Assembly (NCBI GenBank): GCA_004794655.1
Contig: SMMW01000025.1
Location: forward strand, 5,553,001 to 5,617,000
DNA: 64,000 bases
Source: Marisa cornuarietis
Lineage: Eukaryota; Mollusca; Gastropoda; Architaenioglossa; Ampullariidae
Direction: 5' to 3'
The stretch's first letter is position 1. Every line of letters starts with the position of its first letter. Below, piece after piece: positions 39,654 to 50,001 of the stretch. The position numbers were made by a program, and so were the translations under genes. The notes beneath the pieces were generated by a model that did no database searches, was not told the origin of the DNA, and saw only the letters and a list, made by a program, of their open reading frames with translations.

Positions 39654-39949
39654 AGGCAGGACATTCGAACTTTGATGGTGGGTAATGGACCCCATATTGC
39701 AGCAGTAGGACTTTTCAGCTGTGATCTTAAGAGTTCTTTTGAAGAAGTTTTGTGTCTGGATCCTGGGGAGGTCAAGACCAGCCATGCATACAACTTGATT
39801 GTTTCTCATTTTGATGCTCTGTGGAGGAGCCATACCAGGTGCAGACTGAGAATGTTAGGACACTGTCCATCCCCCACCTAGAAAGACTGGGCCAGAATGT
39901 CCCTGCTAAGGCAGAACTTGCTGAACTGTTGAAGAAACTAGAAGGTCTT
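39654..39949 (+). pseudogene. Orphan terminal exon with one frameshift, unidentified
   Basis: After an acceptor-like ttcttaggcag, an open frame reads DIRTLMVGNGPHIAAVGLFS, continues through EEVLCLDPGEVKTSHAYNL and ends with FDALWRSHT. A one-base shift near 39838 then opens VQTENVRTLSIPHLERLGQ and a tail ending AELAELLKKLEGL before TAA at 39947-39949. The two halves together look like the C-terminus of a conserved globular protein. No upstream partner exon was seen between it and the MRPL10 stop. It may be a displaced or duplicated last exon, a pseudogene, or a real exon with a sequencing error. I could not name the family. Confidence 0.45.
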
Positions 39950-39971
39950 TAATGAAGAAGACAATGTGGCC

Positions 39972-41200
39972 AATAATAATGAGGATTTGTATAGTGCCTT
40001 TCCAAAAATTTGCTCAGAGCGCTTTACATAAATCATATATAGACTAAATCATCAACAATTATGCATCCATATTCGCATATAACAGGCTCGCTTCTACAAC
40101 ATACACTCGTACACAAATAAATTACACACGCGTTATGCCACTCATGGTCAGAACAGGGTCACAGTGAAGTTTTTGCTCTGAAAAAGATGCATCTTAAGTT
40201 TAGACTAAAGAAGGTAAAAGAATCAGAGTGTTGAAGGCTGATAGGTAATCTGGTCCAAGTTGATGGGACTTGGTATGAGAAAGACCTTTGTCCATTCGTC
40301 TTTGTCTTAGTGGGATTCACAGAAGCTTGGTGTGAGAAGACGAGCAAATAAGTCGTGTGGGCGTATAGATGGGAGTGAATTCGGAGAAGTACCGAGGACC
40401 AGTGCCAGAAACAGCAGGGTAAGTCAAAGTGGAAAGTTTGTAGGCTATACGGTCCACGACTGGCAGCCAGCGAAGAGAGCATATGACAGGTGATATATGT
40501 TCATGTCTAGATGGTCTGCAGATGAAGTCTGTCAGGAAGATACTTGGGAATTCTAGCTAAAAGAAAATGACAATAGTCCATGCTTGATAGCACAAAGGCA
40601 CAGATTAGAGTTTTAGTTGCATCCATGGTGAGATAATGATGAATGATACTGATCCTATGAAGTTCGAGGTAAGCAATTCTGCAGACATAAGAAATATGCT
40701 GATGAAAAGATTGAAAATGACACCCAATCTGCCGACAGAGGTAAAGAAAGGAAAAGTTGAGTTGTTTATAGACAGAGACTGAGGGAGAGAAGGATGACAG
40801 AAATTTCTTTGGACAAGTAAGTAGCAGTTCAGTCTTTATCATCATTCAGCTGCAGTCTGTTTTGGAGCATCCAGGACTTTACATCAGCTATCCATTCCTG
40901 TGTCTGCGTCAGTCCAGAGAGTGCAGTAAGTGGAGCTGATTGATAGAGTTGTGTATCATCAGTATAACTCACATGTGACATGATGTAACATAACATCAGA
41001 CAAAGGGGAGGTATTTAGCACAAAAAGTACTGGACCCAATACAGATCCCTGCAGGGCACCATATCTTGGAACAAGCATTTGAGTAAACACCATTCTCACA
41101 CACACACAGTCTGGGTTCGGTCTATGAGATAAGATCAAAATCAGGACAAAGCAACATCATGAATACCAAAAGACTGCTGAAGTCTGTGTAGAAGTATAGA
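39972..41200 (-). mobile_element. L2-like LINE 3' fragment (minus strand)
   Basis: On the minus strand the order is VALSWF, then GALQGSVLGPVLFVL (RT motif B), SYTDDTQLYQS (catalytic motif with YTDD), WMLQNRLQLNDDK, RIAYLELHRIS, SSMDYCHFLLARIP and QRSFSYQVPSTWTRLP. The 3' end reads GGCACTATACAAATCCTCATTATTATT, an L2-type tail. Several frameshifts mark it as inactive. It is a different copy from the one in MRPL10 intron 2, and the two diverge clearly in the shared region. Confidence 0.85.
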
Positions 41201-43119
41201 ATGATATCATAAATGATAAAGGTTACGCTGTGTAGAAAGTCAAAATGTGGCATCTGTGAAGATATTAACATACATCGATGCATTTACTTACACTTTAGCA
41301 TTTAGATCATTTTTTTCTGCCAGAATCTTTTATCTGTTGACTAAAATCCTATGATACAAAATAACTATTTAACACACTCAGAATTTATGAAATTATGTTT
41401 AACCAAAAAAAAAAAAAAAGACTGATACAAAATCTGTAAACATCTATGGTTAATTTGTGCTTTAGCCACAATTTATAGTGATAATGTCCGTGTTACTGTA
41501 AGATTTGTTGTATCAAAGTTAGAGATGCCAGTAATTTTAAGAATCACCCTCTTCCATTTCTAGTACAGTGAAAATGTCAGTGTATCTGTGTTGACCTATG
41601 TGTCAAGCCTCAAAGATCTCAAGGTATTTTTAGAAAGATAAGAGCCTGACCAGTGTGGAAAGATTGAAGATTTGCTGTTTCATCCTTTGCCTTCGTGTCA
41701 TAGTTTTGAGGATACAAGACCTTATCAAACTGACAAGAGAAAATGAGTGAAATGTGCAAGCAGCACACCAGAGGGGGCCTTGTGTTCAGTTCATGTCACA
41801 TTCAGAAGGTATTCATGTCACATTGCACAACTTCCATATTCCTCATACAGTTAAGTGTTAGTTTATGGTGTGCCTATGGACTTGTACATTCTTCACTAAC
41901 TACAAGACTTCTGTCCGGACTAGTCTCAAGGCACACATGTACTGAGATTTACTTTGTTCACTGACTGTAAGACCTTTATCAGAGCTGTAGTCTCTAGGTA
42001 CCTACGGATGGAAAGTTCTACACCACTGCTACCTAAACCGTTGCTAGGTGTCTAATCTGTTAGTTATGCTATAATCTTTCTTATCAGGATGTCCTTGACC
42101 AGGAAATAAAAGTTCAGGTATGTTCTAGAGCCAGCAAATGCACTGCTGCTGATTCCCGTGACAATAGTGCCATGATATATCTGCCGTGTACACTGGTCTG
42201 CGCCATACGTATGCACCAAATGTTCATTTTATGTTTCTTTGCTAGCTTTGTTGCCATTTTCAGTCTTAGATCACCTGCACATAACTCTTTAATAAGAACA
42301 TCTCAGAGGAGGCTTATTCGACTGTATTGCTCTTTAACAACACACAACAGTCAGCCTTTTACCTATGTTTGAGATTATTAATTCTATATGTGGCAATGTG
42401 CACCCATTTTATTATTGGAAGGGAGAAGCATGGTAGGTGGCGAGGAAAAAGAAAAGATTATTTACTGTTTGATGGCTGACCCTGACTATCATGCCATTCA
42501 TCAAAATTAGTAGTATTCAGTGCACGTGCAGTGCACTCATCAAAAATGGTACCAGTATTCAGTGCACGCACAGTACACACTCGGTGGTGGTTAGGGTTAG
42601 GTAAGCATGAACAAGCAAACATGGAAAACCCAACTGACCATTAAATCTCATTAGCATGAGAAAGAAAACGTGTAAAATCTTTGATGTGTTCATGTTTGCA
42701 GACATCAAATGACAAGTACACATATATAAAACCTCATCACTCTGGTTCCTAGTAGCTATCAAGTCAAAGATGCCACACAACAGTGGGAAAAATAAAGATA
42801 GCAACAAATACTAATTCTGGCCACTTTCCTCTTAGAAATTCATTGTCAGCACCATTTTGTCCACCTAACAATTGCCTGCTGTTGTAGACGTAAGGGACAT
42901 AGCCGCGTCTTCTTATTCTTATCGTCTGCTTCGCACAGTCTATACCCTAACCCCAGTCCTAATCCCCATACTAGTTCCTGTGGCTCTAATCCTAAGCCTA
43001 AACATAAACTTAAATAAGCAATCCTCCCAAATCTGGTGGCTGATTGGATATCTTCTGTCACGTTGCCCATCACCGATGTTGGGGGTACACTGTTTTTATC
43101 CCCAATTTGTTTCGGACAG
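41201..43119. other. 5' flank of the GH81 gene; no confirmed exon
   Basis: This region must contain, or be preceded by, the start codon and signal peptide of the GH81 gene, but no exon could be fixed. One hydrophobic frame near 42190-42270 (MHQMFILCFFASFVAIF) is signal-like, but it lacks a good donor. Short telomere-like matches occur (GGTTAGGGTTAGG at about 42590-42602, and degenerate CCTAA-type runs at 42945-43010). The rest is AT-rich unique sequence. Confidence 0.4.
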
Positions 43120-46100
43120 TGGCGTATGCTGAGGCAGCATTGCCTCAACTACCTGACTGCCAGAGATTGGAAGACCATGTTCTTGACTCCGCCAACCCCA
43201 TCGATGTCTTTGGTAGAAGCGAGGAAATAGGCCAAAGAGCAATTCCCCTCAGGAATGCCAACCTCCGCAGCCGCGGGCCCATCCCCACCCACCACTTTGC
43301 AACCAGCCAGATCAAAGTGAAGGACCGTCCCGAACCGCTGAGGATTTTTCCGTATGAAGGTAAACTTAGACCGCCAATTTCTGTCGGCCATACTTTGTGT
43401 CTAAATACACATTGGCATGAAAAAGAACATGAATGGCAAAATGTGAAGTCTGAACTAAGTACATGTCACGTACGGCATTGCAGCTCACCTGGACACTGCC
43501 GGCGTTGTCTATGATGCCTACACCATGGAGCGCTGGTACGACCCTAAACGCACAGATGTGATGGACCAGCAGTCTGCCTGGGAGGCCGGCCGGCCATGGA
43601 ACAAACTTAACGACATGGGCACCAACCTCAAACAAATGGTGTCTGGTCCCGATGGCAATCCATTTGGTGTTTTCACAGGTGAACATTGCTCTCTACGCCC
43701 TCATTGTCAAGGGCAACTTTTGATAGCCTCTGCTTCGACACGTGTGTTTAGTACATAAAAATAGCGAGTAAATAGCTCAACAATATGCAGATACGTCCAA
43801 AACACGTATATCCACGTCATGGCGCGCCGTCTGTGACTGATGGTGTTATGCTACATGCAGGGTAAGGTTGACGGTGGCCGTGTTGTTAGCGCGTCCGCCA
43901 TTTCTCGGGCAATGGAGGCTGTGTGTCGAGCGCTTGAAAGGTAGAATCATCGACGTCTTCAAATGTCCTTTCTCTGTGCCATGTCTCAGGTAAATCCGGG
44001 GTGCGCCTGGGCCTGGCGGGCAGTGGTGAGCCCATCATGACAGATTTTGGAGACCTGTACGCCAACTTCCTGTTTACTGGAGCTGGCGGCACCATGGAGG
44101 TGATGCTAGATAACAGAACTCTTTGTGAAACAGGGTCTGCAAACGCTGTGACCGCGTGAAACATGAAACAGTCTGACCTTGATACTAATGTAACCCTCAC
44201 CCACACTCCAGTGCCTCCTTACCAGCTCCCTCCTACCACACACAAAGGCAATTGTACAACACGAAGATACGTAATAACACATCCATATTCTTTCACTATG
44301 TTACTTTTTTTATTTGGTCATAATGAAGGAAAGAAAAACCCTTGTTAGAGGGAGAAGGGGCGACATAAAGTTATCGATGGAAGTCGGTTTGTTTCTTGCT
44401 TTAGGTACCAGTTGTACGTGGTGCCTCTTTGGTGACTCACATCTACAAAAATGCTAACCCTGTTGTGAAGCCTTACTGCCTGTCGTCTGTTGCGGGCCAT
44501 TCTGCGCACTTTGACTGTCCAGTGGAAGGATCTGGTACCGTGTGCTAAATAAAATTATAGTCTCATAAACTAAGACAAAATTTCATACAAAAAGAAAATG
44601 ATAACACGTTAAAACGAAATGCGAAGTGTAACACGAATATGTGTCAACATGTTTCAAGCTTAGCTTTAAGTTGTCTGAGGTAACTGCCTCAAGTACAAAT
44701 CTCTGGTCAAGTAAAAGAAAAAAATACAACCAATAGAAAGAAGTCTGGCCGAAATCTTGTTTTCCTGATTTCCCTGAATATCACACAGAACAAAATAGAG
44801 ACAAAAAAACTTGTGGATATTGTCTGAGTGTAGCTGCTGACGGCGGTTCGGGTTATCTGGAGGGCTCGTGTCAAGGCGCCACATTGAAGATCTTGCTTCA
44901 CAACTCCAAGGTGCTGCACGACTTCTCCAACGTCCAGTGGGCAGCCTCGCCGTCCGCGCAGTGGGACCGCGTCATGCACACCTGCGATGCAGCCCATTGT
45001 CGTCTGACGGACGGCGGCAAGACCGTAGAGATCACAGTCCCTAACGCTAATGGTCAGTAACGTTTTCGCTACTACATTTTGTCTTTGGTACATTGCCGTA
45101 TGGATTTTTCTACCGTTTAGGCCTTTCTTAAAAAGGCATAGTACCGAAGCCTCAAACCGTCGAAATGCCCTAAAAAAAATCCCAAAGTATTGGCAAATGA
45201 GTTTGGATTGAGCTCAGTATGTTGGCTAATGTACCCAGCCAGAATTGATTCCTGTAACCTTCACACGCAACTTCGCGAAACCCTCGACTACACTTGTTCG
45301 GTTACAAATTGTTAATTGACATAGCATGATTCGTTTCTAATATGTGACAATTGAAGCCAGTTTAATTCTTTTGTTAAACGCATCTTTTAAAACTCAGTTC
45401 TACACATGAAGACTGGTATGTTAAAGGTCTTGCACTCTATAGACCACTGAGAACCTCGACCATCTACAGTTACTACAAAAAACTAATATCTTTCAGTTCT
45501 CTTTTTTAAAAGTTGATTTTTGTCCAACGGCTATCTACTTAAACCAATAACCAACTGTTAAAAATAGTATAGCCTTGCAGGTTTTATATGTCTTAATTAT
45601 AGTCTAATAGTTTTTCTTGAACTAATATTCATAAGACCACAAATGTCTCCTGAAAAAGAAATGGCAAAGTTTTATTTATAAGTTTTTTTTGGGGGGGTTG
45701 TTATTATCAGTTTGTACACTTAATCCAGAAAGAACCAGTTTTTATGCTTTTGATTCTGCTTAATTTGCACCATCCCATGTTTCTTTCCGCAAAGTACGTA
45801 AGTGCGGATTACTTTTGATTCAGGGGAGATGAGCTACGCTGTCAACGTCATCGGGAAGTACGTGCTTCCCCTTGACTGGGGTAACGCTCCACAAAAGGCG
45901 CACTGCAGCCGGCGGAAACGCGGTGTTGCTGACATCTCTCTTTCTGCCACCTGCAGCAGCGACAAACGACTCACCATCCAGCTCGACCTGGCTGACGTCA
46001 CCATTAAGGGCGTTGAACAGGTACAGGCCTTGGGCTGCTTTGGTGACACAGAGATATGATCCTACGATAGCTGGAATGTTTGAAGTGATAATTGTAAAAG

Positions 46101-49100
46101 CACTTTGTCATTATGACATCTTTCGCTGAAAAATTAATAATAATTACCCTATCCATTGCCACATATCGCTTGATGGAATCATAAAATAAAGTAGTTGCAG
46201 TTCAGTGGCAAAAGGACATAGCGCTAGGGGTGCGTAAGTGGTGGACAAAAGACTGCGCTAACTCGAGCCACATCATTTCCACAGATCCAGTTTGCCGTGG
46301 AAAGCGCATCAGTGTGGCAAGGCCAGTTCGTTCCCGGCATGCACGGCTGTGATGCAAACACATGTTCGCAGCAAGGCAACCGTGTTACAATCCACGCACA
46401 GGCTCCCACTGCAGACTACAAGTAATTGACTGTATAGTTCAAATCTGTATAGTTCAAGGAATTTCTGGTCTTGTGTTCTAATTACTCACGCGTGATCTCT
46501 CTCTCTCCCCCCCCCCTGTACATGTCTTTGAATGTGTGCACCTGCATTTGTGTCCGTGCGCGCGTGGGTGTATGGACGCGCACATGCAAGTTGTATTCTT
46601 CTAACCTTGCCGTCTTTTGTGGTGTTTGGCAGACTGGCAATCAACATTATAAGCGTTACAACACTTCCTGTCTCCAACTGGCTGCAAACCCCTTTCCATG
46701 GCAAGTGCGATGGTTCTACTGTGAGCAGCTTAGGTGGTACACACGTCACTTCCCCCCCTGGCAACCCAACTACTAGACCAGGCAGCACCCAGCCCTTTGC
46801 GCTCAGCTCCAATACTCAATTTCTCTTGGAGCTTGACGAGCCGGGCGGTGCGTTGAGCGGACAGACGAGAAAATTCATCCTGTACTTCTCCAGCCCCGTG
46901 CAGGCCTCAGTGGACAGCGGGGCTAGCGAAATTTCATTTGAGCCACAGTCGGGTGGTCGCTACTCTGGCATTGTCCAGTTGGGCTACTTGGGGGTTGGAC
47001 CAAGAGGGGATGCTTCTAAAAGCAAGTTTCTGGACCAGTATCATGGGATCTATTCCTACAAGCCCACCGTCAGTTCCTGTGTTAGCGATACCAATGCTAA
47101 AGCGTATCTTAGCTTTGACTGGAACGCTGTTGACCAGAACGGCCACCCAACGTCCAAGAAGCTTCTGATGGTCACTTTGCCTCATCAGGTACATGACACT
47201 GTGTTGGGGGTATATGCATACCCACGTATGCACAACAAGGGGTAATGTGGGCTCATGGAAGTGACCTGAGAGATACTTTAATGATAGCTAATGGAACTAT
47301 GCATGTACCCATCATGTGTGTGGTTAAGATATTTTTGACTGCTACTCGTCACGTTTCTTTACAAGAGACCAACATGTTATTTACACTTCCACTGGGTAAA
47401 TGCCTAGTATGCTATATTTTATATGGTATATTTTATGCCACACACCCATGTGATGTGAACATCCAGGAGCGTGAAGTTAATGTGGCTGCGTCTCGTGTGA
47501 TAATTAGAGGCCACATCTATTAATTACAAAATTGCACTGCAATATGATAACTAGATGCCCAAGACCTTGAATCGCAATTTTACTTTCACACTTCCGTAAT
47601 GATGAGATAGAATTTATCTTAAATGAAAATTATATAGCCACAATTTGCAGTCATTATTTCTCCTTGTCGATACAAAATGACTTTGACAGCAGCATGACAA
47701 TAGATATGAACGTCCGTCCTCAGGAATACGATTTGCGTAATAATTATCGATGTGAACATCTGTATTCAGGAATACAACTTGCGTGATAGTGATCGACGGC
47801 AACATCTGTCCTCAGGAATACAACTTGCGGAGTCAGTTCGCCAGCTACCTGCGGGACTCGGTCTTTGGCTTTCGGACGTACGAGGGTAACAGCTGGCTGC
47901 TGCAGTACGACGTGCCGCACACGCCTGTGGACCCCGACACGGCTGCTGTCAACCGCATCAAGCAGAACCCCGCGCAGCTCAATGTGAGTGCCACCTGGCG
48001 GCGAGGGAGAGGAACCGAGCTGTGGTTGCTTGAATGGATGCCAGCCGTCGCGTATTGTATGACGCATGAAGAATCAGAAAGGTTCTTTAGGGGTGATGGG
48101 CCTGTCTTTTATACTAGCACTGTCTGTACGCTTGTAGAGAAATGGGAAAATCTTTCTGGCTCCCCACCCTGAAAATCTCGTAAATCATCTTCTCAACCAA
48201 AATAGAGACAACGTTTTTCTTTCTCGTGGCGCAAGATGTTCATGCTAGGGAAAGCTGTGACTCCAGCTGGCCTAGATATCGCGGGACGTATTTAAGTATC
48301 CACTTGTCTTTCTTGGTCAGGCTATCACACCACATATCTTACTCATACCTGTTTGTTTACCTGTGAGGGCATGATGTTTATGTAGCTGTCTTTCTGCTTG
48401 TGACAGCAAAATATTGGAACATAAGAGCTGTATAACTTTGAGGACAGGATATAAGAACTGTATAGCTGTCTGTCTGCTTGTGACAGACAGGATAGAATAG
48501 CTGTATCGTTGTGAGGGCAGGATATAATGCTGTATAACTGTCTGTCTGTCTGTGACGGCAGGATATCACCAGTGCGATACAGCGAGACGCCAGCAACGTG
48601 AACCTGGACGCCGTGTGCGCTCACTCGGACAGCTACAACGTAGGCAAGGCCATCGGCATGGCCACACGCCTGGCTTCCATCTCCAGGTAAAACCAGTGTG
48701 TGGCTAAAATCTCAGACATATTATATGCTACAGTGTCACAACTGCACATATTGTCTTGTTAGAATGTCAATATGGCCAATGCAGTGTAACCCGTGTTACA
48801 CGTGTAGTAACAAAGCTAACGATAGCTGTTTGCTTACGTCTCATAAGACTAGGCTCATCTACCTTGTGTATAACCTGATGCTGCAGTACAACGATAGTCA
48901 GTTAGCTGTAGGTTGTCCTGTGTTGTAAAACAACAATAGTCAGATTAGATGTTTGATTTGTCTTTTGTTGTAATATAACCAAAGTCTGGCTGGCTGTCTA
49001 GCATATTATAGACAAACACGAAAATAGGAGCTAAATGGTGGACTGTTTTGTTCTCCTAAAAAAATGTTCAATGTTGGTCGACGACTTCGTTGACTTGGAG

Positions 49101-49939
49101 TAACAGCTTCTTGATATATATTATCACATATTGCTGTGTGAAATACTGCAGTAGAGATGTGTGCTTGATATAGTCATTTTCGTGAATGTTGTATGACAGG
49201 GCGTTTGGTACAAGTCATTTCCGTGATCTGGATCCAATGATTGGGCAATGTTTGAGCAAGTGGCTCCGGGTGGAGGGTGAGTTTTAGTCGCACAGCTTCC
49301 TTGGATACTTATCGTTCTAATGCTTTCAAGTAATTGGCACATACCAGATTCATGGCTATGGTAGTACCATCCCTGTTGCTCGGAGGACAGTATAATCTTA
49401 CCATTATCATGGCTACAAAATACACGTCATCCCTTGCTGAGAACTTGTTTGAAGCCACAGCTGCTTAAACATTAAGCAATAGCTTCCCATTAAAAATCGT
49501 GAGATGACTACTTATTGCGGTCTTCTGCCCTTTTAAACGTGGTTTTTGAAGGGTCATTCTAAAGGGAAACAATTTATGATGTAAACAAATAATCAATTGA
49601 AGTTCATTCTCTATAGCCATAAGCAATGTTGTGAACACATGTCTGTGTGCACGGAGTATTGATTGCAGACACACTGGATAACATGTGGAAGTTTCATTAC
49701 GACACTGTGTGGGGCGGGCTTTTCTTGAGGGCCACCAGCGGAGATCTGGACTGGGGGGTCGACTATGGCTTCCCCTACTATAACGACCATCATTTTCACC
49801 TGGGCTACTTCCTGTATGCTATGGCTTATTACGTCAAATACCACCCAGGATGGGGGGCAGGTAACTAGCTTTCGCTAAATGGCTGATTGACATACCCTGG
49901 AAATCAACAGGTTTTCTGCTTCCACCGTCTCTCTTTTGA

Positions 49940-50001
<62 letters not shown>

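Noticed and set aside
42190..42270. Signal-peptide-like exon for GH81
   Set aside because: Hydrophobic and of the right phase, but the donor (gtctta) is poor, so it was not added to the gene model.
42590..42602. Interstitial telomere repeat GGTTAGGGTTAGG
   Set aside because: Only two units; expected by chance at this genome scale.
43036..43230. Frame starting MADWISSVTLPIT as the GH81 start
   Set aside because: It is in a different frame from the GH81 coding sequence that begins at 43120.
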